A stretch of DNA of 64,000 nt. Source: CAVZBT01 sp963773605 (GTDB lineage: Bacteria; Acidobacteriota; UBA6911). A program made the position numbers and the translations under genes. Location: NCBI GenBank assembly GCA_963773605.1, contig CAVZBT010000013.1, positions 310,001 through 374,000 of the forward strand, read 5' to 3'. The notes under the pieces were generated by a model, which was given only the letters and a program-made list of their open reading frames with translations, did no database searches and had not been told where the DNA came from. Of the stretch, positions 28,291 to 36,628 are shown piece after piece; the stretch's first letter is position 1; each line of letters begins with the position of its first letter.

Positions 28291-28923
28291 TTGGCTAGAT
28301 ATCGCGAAGCAAAATGTCGGCTGTGCCGGCGGGAGGGCATGAAGCTCTTTCTCAAGGGCGACCGTTGCTTCAAGGACACGTGTGCCATCGAGAAGCGGAA
28401 CTATCCGCCCGGTCAGCACGGGCGCGATCATCGTCCGAAGATCGTCGGGTACGGCGTCCAGCTGCGTGAAAAGCAGAAGGTGAAGCGCATTTACCGTGTG
28501 CTCGAGAAGCAGTTCTCGAACTATTTCAGCAAGGCCGACAAGAAAAAGGGGATCACGGGCGAGATGCTGCTGATGAGCCTCGAGCGCAGGCTGGACAATG
28601 TCGTCTGCCGGCTCGGTTTCGCGGCCTCGCGCGACCAGGCGCGCCAGCTCGTCACCCACGGCCACGTGCTGGTCAACGGCAAGAAGCTCGACATCTGCTC
28701 CGCCGAGGTCAATGCCGGGGACGTCATCACACTTCGCGAACGGGCGCGCAAGACCCCCCAGGTCCAGGATTCGATTGCCAGCGTCAGCGGCCGCGGCGGC
28801 GTGCCGGCCTGGCTCGAGCTCGACGCGGACAATTTCAAGGGGACCGTCGTGAGCCTGCCCAAGCGCGACGACGTGCAAATGCCCATCGACGAGCAGCTCA
28901 TCGTAGAGCTTTATTCGAAGTAA
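28291..28923 (+). CDS. rpsD: 30S ribosomal protein S4 (zinc-binding form)
   Basis: 210 residues from a TTG at 28291, with AGGAG upstream; a GTG or ATG further up would add residues with no S4 match. The N-terminus has cysteines at 9, 12, 26 and 31. NYPPGQHGRDHRPKIVGYG and the S4 RNA-binding domain RLDNVVCRLGFAASRDQARQ follow. It is a primary 16S-binding protein and in many bacteria the alpha-operon repressor. Confidence 0.96.
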   Translation: MARYREAKCRLCRREGMKLFLKGDRCFKDTCAIEKRNYPPGQHGRDHRPKIVGYGVQLREKQKVKRIYRVLEKQFSNYFSKADKKKGITGEMLLMSLERRLDNVVCRLGFAASRDQARQLVTHGHVLVNGKKLDICSAEVNAGDVITLRERARKTPQVQDSIASVSGRGGVPAWLELDADNFKGTVVSLPKRDDVQMPIDEQLIVELYSK

Positions 28924-29076
28924 GTTCGGGTGTCAAGTTTCAGGCGGCAGGTGCCGGTCGCCGGTTGACGTGCCGATTTTTCATTCATCCCGACCCCGAC
29001 GCCTGGGACGTGGACGTGAGAGTCTGAACCAGCAGTTCAGAGGCGATCCACCGAGGCCTTGAAAGGAAATGAGATT
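28924..29076 (+). other. rpsD-rpoA spacer
   Basis: 153 nt with no gene. It includes TTGACG near 28962 and an A+T-rich patch, so an internal promoter for rpoA is possible, but no convincing -10 at the right distance was found. Confidence 0.3.
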
Positions 29077-30066
29077 ATGACGAAGGGTTTCCAAAAACCG
29101 AAACGACTGATCTGCGATCTGGAGACGCTCAGTCCCAGGTACGGCCATTTCTACGCGCAGCCTTTCGAGCGCGGTTTCGGCACCACCATCGGCAATGCCC
29201 TGCGCCGGGTCCTGCTGTCGTCGATCGAGGGCGCCGCCGTGACGGCGGTCAAAATCGAGGGCGTGCTGCACGAGTTCACGCCCATACCGAACGTGACGGA
29301 AGACGCGACCAACATCATCATGAATCTGAAGCAGATCCCCTTCAAGCTCCACGTGGATCATGCCAAGACCATCTATCTCGAGTCCGATCAGGCCGGCGAG
29401 CTGAAGTCAGGCAACATCACCCCTGACCCGGATGTCGAGATTCTCGACCCCAACGTCCACATCGCCACCATCGGCGAAGGCGGGCGGCTGAAGATCGAAA
29501 TGCGGGTCAAGAACGGGCGCGGCTACATCCAGGCCGACGAGAATTTCGAGGAAGATCTGCCGATCGGTTATATCCCGCTCGACAGCGTGCACTCGCCGAT
29601 CAAGCGGGTCAACTACTCGGTCGAAGCGGCACGGCTCGGCCAGACCACGGACTACGACAAGCTCGTGCTCGATGTCTGGACGAACGGCTGCATCCTGCCA
29701 CAGGACGCTATCGCGCAGGCTGCCAAGATCGTGAAGGACCACATGTTCATCTTCATCAACTTCGAGGAGCAGCCCGAGGAGGAAGAGGAAGAGGTCGATC
29801 GCGAAGCCGAGCGCATGTACGATAACCTGAAGCGCTCGGTCGAGGAGCTGGAGCTGTCGGTCCGGTCCTACAATTGCCTCAAGAACGCGGATATCAAGAC
29901 CATCGGCGAGCTGGTTCAAAAGACCGAAGCCGAAATGCTCAAAACCAAGAACTTCGGGCGCAAGTCGCTGAACGAGATCAAGGAAATCCTGGCCGAGATG
30001 GGCTTGTCTTTCGGAATGAAGCTCGGCGAGGATGGCAGGCCGGTTCTGGCCCCGAAGGCGGAGTAG
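29077..30066 (+). CDS. rpoA: DNA-directed RNA polymerase subunit alpha
   Basis: 329 residues from the ATG at 29077; an in-frame upstream start adds six residues. The N-terminal dimerisation domain has FERGFGTTIGNALRRVLLSS; the C-terminal domain includes ELELSVRSYNCLKNADIKTI and FGRKSLNEIKEIL, which contact UP elements and activators. A run of glutamates near residue 235 forms the interdomain linker. Frame intact. Confidence 0.97.
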   Translation: MTKGFQKPKRLICDLETLSPRYGHFYAQPFERGFGTTIGNALRRVLLSSIEGAAVTAVKIEGVLHEFTPIPNVTEDATNIIMNLKQIPFKLHVDHAKTIYLESDQAGELKSGNITPDPDVEILDPNVHIATIGEGGRLKIEMRVKNGRGYIQADENFEEDLPIGYIPLDSVHSPIKRVNYSVEAARLGQTTDYDKLVLDVWTNGCILPQDAIAQAAKIVKDHMFIFINFEEQPEEEEEEVDREAERMYDNLKRSVEELELSVRSYNCLKNADIKTIGELVQKTEAEMLKTKNFGRKSLNEIKEILAEMGLSFGMKLGEDGRPVLAPKAE

Positions 30067-30105
30067 CCCCGGAGGGCGCCGAACCAGAAATCGGAGAAGG
30101 GATTC

Positions 30106-30511
30106 ATGAGACATCGACAGGCTGGCAGGAAACTGGGACGCAAGACCCCGCATCGCATCTCCATGTTCCGCAACGCGGTGACCTCGCTGCTGGACAAGGA
30201 ACGGATCCGCACCACGCTGCCCGCGGGCCAAGGAACTGCGACCCATCGCCGAGAAGATGATCACGCTCGGCAAGCGTGAATCCCTCCATGCGCGCCGGCA
30301 GGCGCTCGCCTACATCAAGGACCCCGGCGTGGTCGCGAAGCTCTTCGAAACCATCGCGCCGCGGTTTGCACAGCGCCACGGCGGCTACACCCGCATCATC
30401 AAGGTCGGTTTCCGCGATGGCGACGGCGCCCAGATGGCGATTCTCGAGATGATCGGCAGCGAGTTCAAGCCGGCCAAGGGAGACGAAAAGGGCAAGAAGG
30501 GCGAAGGGTAA
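30106..30511 (+). CDS. rplQ: 50S ribosomal protein L17 (one indel, possibly longer tail)
   Basis: MRHRQAGRKLGRKTPHRISM and FRNAVTSLLDKERIRTT start the protein; an extra G near 30226 shifts AKELRPIAEKMITLGKRE into the next frame, which ends at TAA 30509-30511. Beyond that stop, the sequence to TAG 30575-30577 encodes a Lys/Glu/Ala-rich run in other frames (for example AKEEKGKGKEKAAAE). Such tails occur on L17, so two more indels may hide a longer C-terminus ending at 30577. Confidence 0.87.
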
Positions 30512-30588
30512 GAAGAGAGCCGCCGAGGAGCCAAAGAGGAGAAGGGAAAGGGCAAGGAAAAGGCTGCTGCCGAATAGTCCTGCCAACG

Positions 30589-31180
30589 ATGCAGTTCGAC
30601 AACGTACCACGCGCCAAACTCCCCACGCGCTTCGGGGAATTCACGATCTACGGTTTTCGCGACCCGGAATCCGGCGAGGAGGCCGTCGCGCTCGTCGCGG
30701 GGAATCCGTGCCCGGAAACCCCCGCCCTGGTTCGCATCCACTCCCAGTGCCTGACGGGGGATACGTTCGCCTCGAACCGCTGCGACTGCGGCGATCAGCT
30801 TCATGCGGCCATGAGCCTCATCGCGGCCAGCCCGCGCCGGAGTCCTCGTCTACCAGCAGAAGGAGGGTCGCGGGATCGGGCTGGTCAACAAGATTCGAGC
30901 CTACGAGCTGCAGGACCAGGGACTCGACACGGTGGCGGCCAATACAGAACTCGGCTTCGACGCCGACCTGCGCGATTACCGGTTCCCCGCCGCCATCCTG
31001 CGCTACCTCGGCGCCGTCCGGGTACGGCTGCTTTCGAACAATCCGGACAAGGTGACGGGAATCATCAATGAAGGTATCGAGGCGGAACGCGTGCCCCTCG
31101 AGATACCGCCCCAGTCCTCCACACGCGACTATCTCCGTATCAAGAAAGAAAAACTCGGCCACCTGCTGTCGAACCTGTAG
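30589..31180 (+). CDS. ribA: GTP cyclohydrolase II (one indel)
   Basis: GTP cyclohydrolase II opens GTP as the first step of riboflavin synthesis. HSQCLTGDTFASNRCDCG carries the zinc cysteines. An extra base near 30836 shifts the frame after LIAASP; the rest reads GVLVYQQKEGRGIGLVNKIR with the catalytic region, then LGFDADLRDYRFPAAILRYL and LLSNNPDKV. Corrected length is about 196 residues, matching the stand-alone enzyme without a RibB domain. It follows rplQ in the same direction, an uncommon neighbour. Confidence 0.9.
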
Positions 31181-31238
31181 CCGAGAACCCCCGGGAAGAC
31201 ACGGAGCCGCGGAACACCGCGCCTCACCGCTTCACCGG

Positions 31239-31835
31239 TCACGGGTAACTGCGGGTCAGCTCGATGTCGTCCGCCGTGTGCGGTTTGCCATCCGGCCCCG
31301 CCGAGCTGAGCCGGATGCCGTTGCCAGCCAACCGCTCGGCAGACAAAGGCCGGTTCCAGGCATCCAGGCGGATGATGTTCTCCAGGTAGTTGGGGTAAAG
31401 CGCGTCGGACAAGGCTACGAAGTCCTTGAACTCCGGGATGTGGCCGTTTTTCTGCACATACCGCCCGATGGCCGACGACAGTCGATCGAGCAGCTTGCGG
31501 GTCTCATCGATCTTCACGCGCTCGAGCGCCTCAAGAACGGTGTCGAGCTTCTCCCACTGGTGTTTGCCGATCCGAACTTCCCGCACCACCCAGCGCCCCC
31601 GCTCATTTTCCACGCGGAAGGCCGCCTTGACCCGGGCCTCGATCACGGCATTGGCGGATCCGACCTGGCCCACGGATTCGACCTCCACATCCTCAGGATC
31701 GAGTTCGGTCGGGGAAATGTCGGCGATCAGGTTGCGGGCCGCCTTCTTGCCTATGGCCCGGCCGCCGCATCCGCAGGCCACCGCCGCGACTAGCAGAAAA
31801 CAGAAGATCCGCCCGAAGCCGAAGGGTTTCAGCAC
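31239..31835 (-). CDS. Putative lipoprotein with a pseudopilin-like C-terminal segment
   Basis: 198 residues. The N-terminus has a short hydrophobic core and a possible lipobox ending at a Cys (VAAVAC or CGC, near residues 16-23). The middle is predicted helix and strand. The C-terminus, LDAWNRPL followed by SAGPDGKPHTADDI, resembles the calcium-binding end of type II secretion major pseudopilins (GspG), where it stabilises the fold. There is no pseudopilin N-terminal helix, so this is probably a periplasmic lipoprotein reusing that motif. It is convergent with ribA and divergent from recG. Confidence 0.65.
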   Translation of the reverse strand: MLKPFGFGRIFCFLLVAAVACGCGGRAIGKKAARNLIADISPTELDPEDVEVESVGQVGSANAVIEARVKAAFRVENERGRWVVREVRIGKHQWEKLDTVLEALERVKIDETRKLLDRLSSAIGRYVQKNGHIPEFKDFVALSDALYPNYLENIIRLDAWNRPLSAERLAGNGIRLSSAGPDGKPHTADDIELTRSYP

Positions 31836-31927
31836 CGCTCATTTATAGCAGGAAATGCGGTGTCAGTCACCACCGGCACTGTGTTTTGCCCGGCGAAATA
31901 GTGCGTGGGGCGGGGATTTTGCGCGGA

Positions 31928-31933
31928 TATAAT
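31928..31933 (+). promoter_or_regulatory. Putative -10 element of a leaderless recG transcript
   Basis: A consensus TATAAT ends 6 nt before the recG ATG at 31940. A start point at the usual distance would coincide with the ATG. No clear -35 is seen. Confidence 0.4.
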
Positions 31934-31939
31934 GCTGCC

Positions 31940-34111
31940 ATGGTTCGTGTTGCCGTTGAGCCCGGGACCGGAAACAGGGCGCTTCAGCTCGAGTCGCCCG
32001 TGCAGTATATGAAGGGGATCGGTCCGCGCCGTTCCGAGTTCTTCGCCGCACACGGGATCCGCACGATCGGCGACCTGATCGGGTACCCGCCGTTCCGGTA
32101 CGAGGACCGTACGGAATTCCGGCCCATCCAATCGCTGGTCGAGGGCGAGTGGGTGCTCACCCGCGGCCGCGTGTGCGGTGTTGGGGGATTCGAAGGGCGG
32201 TCGCGCCGCATCTCCGTCATCGAGGTGTTGGTCAAAGACGCGACCGCGGGGATCACGCTGAAATTCTTCAACCAGCCCTACCTCAGGCGGATCCTCTCCC
32301 AGGGTCAGATGATCATCATCTATGGGCAGGTGAAGCGGGACGAATACGGCCGCCGCTCGCTGGTGCTGATCAACCCGGAGTGCGAGGCGGTCGACGACGA
32401 ATCGGGCCCTTCGGTCCATTCCGGGCGGGTCGTTCCGATTTACCGGAGGGTCGGCGACCTGCGCGCGCGCGCGCTGCGCCAGATCATGCACACGGCGGTC
32501 ACGAACCTGCCCGAGGCTGTCCACGGCGCGCTCCCCGCATATCTCGAGAAGCAGTACCGCCTCATGCCCAAGGCGAAGGCGCTCCAGCAGATTCACTTCC
32601 CGGTGCTCCGCGGCGTGACCGCGGCCGAGCGCGCGACGGAGATGGAGCTGCTGAACGGCGGTCTTTCACCCGCGCACAAGCGCCTCATTTTCGAGGAGCT
32701 GTTTCAGTTCCAGGTCGGCATCCGCATGATACGGGAGAGCCGTGTCCGGGTCACCAAAGCCCGGACCGTACACCTCGACGATGGGGTGCGGGAGGCGATC
32801 AAACGGGTGCTGCCGTTTCACCCGACTTCGGCCCAGAAGCGCGTGCTGGGCGAGATCGCACAGGACATGCGCTCCACGCGCCCGATGAGCCGGCTGCTGC
32901 AGGGCGATGTCGGGTCCGGCAAGACTATCGTGGCTGCGCAGGCCGCCATCATCGCGGTTGAGAACGGCTACCAGGTCGCCATCATGGCCCCGACCGAGAT
33001 TCTTGCCGAACAACACTATTTCAGTTTCAGGCGGCTGCTGACGCCCCTTGGCTATGGTCTAGGCCTCCTGAAGGGGAGCCTGACCGCGAAGCAAAAGCGG
33101 GAAACCCTCGCCGCCATCCGCTCGGGCGACACTCGGATCGCCATCGGCACCCACGCACTGATCCAGGAAGGGGTCGAGTTCCATAACCTGGCGCTTGCCG
33201 TCATCGATGAGCAACACCGCTTCGGTGTCGCGCAGCGCAACGTGCTGCGCGAGAAGGCGCTGCATCCCGATGTCCTGGTCATGACCGCAACCCCGATACC
33301 GCGCTCCCTGGCCCTTACCCTGTACGGCGATCTTGACGTGTCGGTGATCGACGAGCTTCCCCCGGGACGAAAACCTGTGATTACCCGCTGGTTCAAGGAA
33401 AAGGAGCGGGCCGGCGCCTACGACGCCATCCGCCGGGTTGTCAAGGCCGGCCAGCAGGTATACGTCGTTTATCCCCTCGTCGAGGAATCCGAAAAGAGCG
33501 ACCTGCGGGCCGCGACGGAAATGGCGGAGCAGCTCCAGAAGCGTGTGTTCCCTGAGTTCCGGGTCGGGCTCTTGCACGGCAAGATGAAGAGCCCGGACAA
33601 GGACGCGGTCATGAGCGGGTTCGCCGCCGGAAATCTGCAGATCCTGGTGGCCACAACGGTCATCGAGGTCGGGGTGGATGTCGCCAACGCCTCCCTCATG
33701 GTCATAGAGCACGCGGAGCGGTTCGGCCTCGCCCAGCTGCACCAGTTGCGCGGGCGCGTAGGACGCGGCGCGGCCCAGTCCGAGTGCATCCTGGTTGGAG
33801 ACGCCCAGGGCAGCGCCGAGGCGCTCCGCAGGCTGGAGATCATGTGCGAGACCCACGACGGCTTTCGCATCGCCGAGGTCGACCTGGAGTTGCGTGGACC
33901 GGGCGAAGTGGCCGGGACCCGTCAGTCCGGCATCCCGGCCTTCAAATATGCCAACCTCATCCGGGATCGGAAGGCGCTGGAGATATCCCGGGCCGAGGCG
34001 GACCGATTCCTGGAGCGGCTCCGGGCACGCCCCGACGACGAGGGGAGGCAAGCTGCCGCTCTGATCTGTCGCACTTGGGCGCACCATTACGGGCTGGCGC
34101 TCGTAGGCTGA
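31940..34111 (+). CDS. recG: ATP-dependent DNA helicase RecG
   Basis: 723 residues from the ATG at 31940. RecG remodels stalled forks and branch-migrates Holliday junctions. The N-terminal wedge domain (YMKGIGPRRSEFFAAHGI to about 210) is followed by the helicase core: LLQGDVGSGKTIVA (Walker A), MAPTEILAEQHYFSF, VIDEQHRFGVAQRN (a DEQH variant of the Walker B, normal for RecG), MTATPIPRSLALTLYGDLD and the RRVGRGAAQ-type motif VI seen as LRGRVGRGAAQS. Length is normal. There is no ribosome-binding site upstream. Confidence 0.96.
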   Translation: MVRVAVEPGTGNRALQLESPVQYMKGIGPRRSEFFAAHGIRTIGDLIGYPPFRYEDRTEFRPIQSLVEGEWVLTRGRVCGVGGFEGRSRRISVIEVLVKDATAGITLKFFNQPYLRRILSQGQMIIIYGQVKRDEYGRRSLVLINPECEAVDDESGPSVHSGRVVPIYRRVGDLRARALRQIMHTAVTNLPEAVHGALPAYLEKQYRLMPKAKALQQIHFPVLRGVTAAERATEMELLNGGLSPAHKRLIFEELFQFQVGIRMIRESRVRVTKARTVHLDDGVREAIKRVLPFHPTSAQKRVLGEIAQDMRSTRPMSRLLQGDVGSGKTIVAAQAAIIAVENGYQVAIMAPTEILAEQHYFSFRRLLTPLGYGLGLLKGSLTAKQKRETLAAIRSGDTRIAIGTHALIQEGVEFHNLALAVIDEQHRFGVAQRNVLREKALHPDVLVMTATPIPRSLALTLYGDLDVSVIDELPPGRKPVITRWFKEKERAGAYDAIRRVVKAGQQVYVVYPLVEESEKSDLRAATEMAEQLQKRVFPEFRVGLLHGKMKSPDKDAVMSGFAAGNLQILVATTVIEVGVDVANASLMVIEHAERFGLAQLHQLRGRVGRGAAQSECILVGDAQGSAEALRRLEIMCETHDGFRIAEVDLELRGPGEVAGTRQSGIPAFKYANLIRDRKALEISRAEADRFLERLRARPDDEGRQAAALICRTWAHHYGLALVG

Positions 34112-34149
34112 TCTGGTGTCGAGCGTGGTTCCTTCGCTGAGGACGTAAG

Positions 34150-34728
34150 ATGCGGATCATTTCGGGAGAATTACGCGGCAGGAGACTCCGGGGGCCTCGC
34201 GGCCTCGAGGTGCGCCCGACGAGCGACCGTCTGAAACAGACGCTCTTCGACATTCTCGGTGCCCGCGTGCGCGACTCTGTCTTCCTGGACGGCTTCGCCG
34301 GAACCGGGTCGATCGGACTCGAGGCCATCAGCCGGGGCGCGCGCGAGGTGGTTTTTATCGATTCCGCTGCGGACGCCGCAAGGCTGATCCGCCAGAACCT
34401 CGCGGAGTGCAGGGTCCAATCGGGATACCGGATCCTGCAGCGGGACATTTTCACCGTCCTCCGGGAGCTTGGACGCCAGGGATTCAAGCCGGCGGTGGTT
34501 TTTTTCGATCCTCCGTATAATTGGGAGCCCTATCGGGATCTCCTGGGTCTGGTGTTCGGCACCGGCCTGGTTGGCCGGGACGGGGTCGCCGTAGTCGAAC
34601 ACCACGCGAAATCTGCCGTTCCCGAACATGTCGCGGGCGGCAGCCGCGTGCGCACCGTCGTCCAAGGGGACAAGTGCCTGAGTTTCTACGGGCTCTGCCC
34701 GCCTGCAGAAGGCGCTTCTCCTCCCTGA
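34150..34728 (+). CDS. rsmD: 16S rRNA (guanine-966-N2)-methyltransferase RsmD
   Basis: 192 residues of class I methyltransferase. MRIISGELRGRRLRGP, RPTSDRLKQTLFDIL, the SAM-binding FLDGFAGTGSIGLEAISRGA and the catalytic FFDPPYNWEPY (NPPY-type motif, here DPPY) are all present. It methylates G966 of 16S rRNA. rsmD next to coaD is a widely conserved pairing; here a sigma factor and a small gene separate them. Confidence 0.95.
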   Translation: MRIISGELRGRRLRGPRGLEVRPTSDRLKQTLFDILGARVRDSVFLDGFAGTGSIGLEAISRGAREVVFIDSAADAARLIRQNLAECRVQSGYRILQRDIFTVLRELGRQGFKPAVVFFDPPYNWEPYRDLLGLVFGTGLVGRDGVAVVEHHAKSAVPEHVAGGSRVRTVVQGDKCLSFYGLCPPAEGASPP

Positions 34729-34836
34729 CAGCCGTCACACGTGGGCCGCGTCCGCCCGCCGCGGCCCGGGGTTGAGCCCAAATGGGTGGATGGCGATCGC
34801 CCGTGGGGGCCGCCGCCGCCTCCTCCCACCCCGGGT

Positions 34837-35436
34837 TTATCCGGGTGGCCCGCCGGCTTTGCGAAAGGCCCTGTTCGCAAACTTGCGGAGGCGGCGCAGG
34901 CCTTGCATGCTGCGATGACGCAGGGTTGAATACGGAATGCCGCTCGCCATGCCGGCATCCCGTATCGAGGCTCCCCCGGGTTCGAGGACGGTCAGGCGCA
35001 CGGCTTCGTACTGCTTGAGAGGCAGACGGGCCAGGCCGTCGTTCAGAATCACCATCAGCCGGTCGCGCTCAGCCGCGTCCTCGCGTTCCTCCAGCAGCTG
35101 GTGCGGGCTCTTGCCGCCCATGTCCGCGATCGCGTTCTCCTTGACGGGCCGCATCCGCTCGCACTCCTTCTGCCGCTCGTGATACAGCTCGATCGCCATG
35201 TTGCTTATGGCGCGTCCCAGGTACATCCTCAAATCTTCGCTGGTACCGAAAGGGCGACCCCGGGCGAGCACGCGGCGTACCGCCTCCTGCACCGCGTCCT
35301 CCGCGTCCGCTTCATTGCGCACCACCCGCCGCGCAAATCGGACCCACCCGGGCCGGTGGTTCCTGACGACACTGTCAACGAAATCCAGCAGCTGCTGCCC
35401 ATCTGTTTCTGCGGGGCTGATCATTTCTTGGCTCAA
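34837..35436 (-). CDS. ECF-type RNA polymerase sigma factor
   Basis: 199 residues. Region 2 is seen as WVRFARRVVRNEADAEDAVQ followed by an RAISNMAIELYHERQ segment; region 4 includes LARLPLKQYEAVRL and the helix-turn-helix ASGIPYSTLRHRSMQGLRRL. The C-terminus is basic. No anti-sigma factor with a membrane segment lies beside it. A small helical protein gene is divergent from its start 85 nt away. The regulon cannot be told from the sequence. Confidence 0.88.
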   Translation of the reverse strand: MSQEMISPAETDGQQLLDFVDSVVRNHRPGWVRFARRVVRNEADAEDAVQEAVRRVLARGRPFGTSEDLRMYLGRAISNMAIELYHERQKECERMRPVKENAIADMGGKSPHQLLEEREDAAERDRLMVILNDGLARLPLKQYEAVRLTVLEPGGASIRDAGMASGIPYSTLRHRSMQGLRRLRKFANRAFRKAGGPPG

Positions 35437-35521
35437 AATCTGACGGGTTGGTTATTAGGGAGGAGCAGTCACCGGTAATGTTTCGATCGAGCCCGCTGCA
35501 TTTCAGGGAAAGGCGAGGAAC

Positions 35522-35854
35522 GTGGCTCCAGAGGAGTGGGGGACAGGCAGCGTTTATCGCCAGTTGCTCCAGGCCTTGGAGAGCGGCCGCAACCGTCTCG
35601 CGGTGGCGACGGCCGGCGAAAGCAAACGGACGCCGCTGGACAAGTGGAACGAGTACATCCGGACTGAGCGGCGGATACTCCGCTGTCTCCGAAGCCTGCG
35701 GTTGGTCACGAGCGTGGGGGCCGGGACGGTGCAGGCGTGGGTGCAAGCCCTCGAGTCGCTTCGCGCCCCCGCCGCGCCCGGAGAAGGGCACGTCCCGAGC
35801 GAGGCTGAGAAGATCGCGCGGCGCCTGCAACAGGCGCTCGAACATCTGGAGTGA
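35522..35854 (+). CDS. Small helical protein of unknown function
   Basis: 110 residues from a GTG with AAAGGCGAGG upstream. Composition is rich in Ala, Leu, Arg and Glu, with three or four predicted amphipathic helices and no membrane segment. An overlapping frame (35448-35876) has shadow-like composition, rich in Arg, Ser and Trp. The gene is divergent from the ECF sigma factor, so a regulatory partner is possible, but I recognise no family. Confidence 0.55.
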   Translation: MAPEEWGTGSVYRQLLQALESGRNRLAVATAGESKRTPLDKWNEYIRTERRILRCLRSLRLVTSVGAGTVQAWVQALESLRAPAAPGEGHVPSEAEKIARRLQQALEHLE

Positions 35855-35904
35855 CGGAAAGCGGCGGAAATTGTGATCCCCGTCGCAGCGGGCGCCCATT
35901 CGCC

Positions 35905-35934
35905 TTGAAATCTCCAGGTGCTGTTCATATAATG
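35905..35934 (+). promoter_or_regulatory. Putative sigma-70 promoter for coaD
   Basis: TTGAAA at 35905-35910 and a perfect TATAAT at 35929-35934 with an 18-nt spacer. The predicted start near 35941 gives a leader of about 107 nt. Confidence 0.6.
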
Positions 35935-36047
35935 GCGCCACTTCCCAGCATCGTCGAAGTTCCAGTGCCGCTGAGAGATGCTGGTTTTGTCGATTCTGCT
36001 CTGCGCCGGCCGCAGTCGGTGTGGACCATCGAACGAGGCGGTGGTAG

Positions 36048-36539
36048 ATGTCGATTCGGGCCGTTTATCCTGGCACTTTCGATCCGGTGACAAACGGGCA
36101 CATCGACTTGATCCAGCGCAGCGCAGCGCTCTTCGATGAAGTCGTCGTCGCGATCTTGAGCAACACCGAAAAGAACCCCCTCTTTTCCATCGGTGAAAGG
36201 GTGGAAATGCTGGAAGAGGTCGTGCGCGACATCGACAACGTGAGCATCACGACCTTCGGCGGTCTGCTCGTCGACTACGCGCAGCAGATCGGTGCATCCG
36301 TCATCGTCCGGGGCATCCGCGCTGTTTCAGACTACGAATATGAGTTGCAGATGGCCCTGATGAACCGCCGACTTTCGTCGGCGGTCGAGACGGTTTTTTT
36401 GATGCCGGCGGAGGCCTACTCCTACCTGAGCTCTCGCCTGGTGAAGGAGATTTCACTGCTGGGAGGATCGGTCCACGGGCTCGTCCCCCCGATTGTGGAA
36501 GAGAGGCTTCAGTCGAAGAGAAACGCAGCGACGTTTTGA
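36048..36539 (+). CDS. coaD: Phosphopantetheine adenylyltransferase
   Basis: 163 residues. It transfers AMP to 4'-phosphopantetheine, the penultimate step of coenzyme A synthesis. The nucleotidyltransferase T/HxGH motif is YPGTFDPVTNGHIDLIQRSA (TNGH); VIVRGIRAVSDYEYELQMAL and the C-terminal YSYLSSRLVKEISLLGG are the other signatures. Length matches the family. Confidence 0.97.
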   Translation: MSIRAVYPGTFDPVTNGHIDLIQRSAALFDEVVVAILSNTEKNPLFSIGERVEMLEEVVRDIDNVSITTFGGLLVDYAQQIGASVIVRGIRAVSDYEYELQMALMNRRLSSAVETVFLMPAEAYSYLSSRLVKEISLLGGSVHGLVPPIVEERLQSKRNAATF

Positions 36540-36628
36540 GGTCTTGACCGGCAGTTCCGCCCGCGCGGTCCCCCGACGGGCAATGTTCGCTCTCGTTGCA
36601 TGGGGCGCTGAACAAGGAGGATTGTTTT

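Noticed and set aside
34840..34870. CCGGGTTTATCCGGG hairpin as a terminator
   Set aside because: It lies within the 3' end of the sigma factor gene and has no T-run on either strand.
35448..35876. 142-residue frame overlapping the small helical gene
   Set aside because: Composition is dominated by Arg, Ser and Trp, typical of an out-of-frame shadow; the overlapping 35522 frame has a ribosome-binding site and normal composition.
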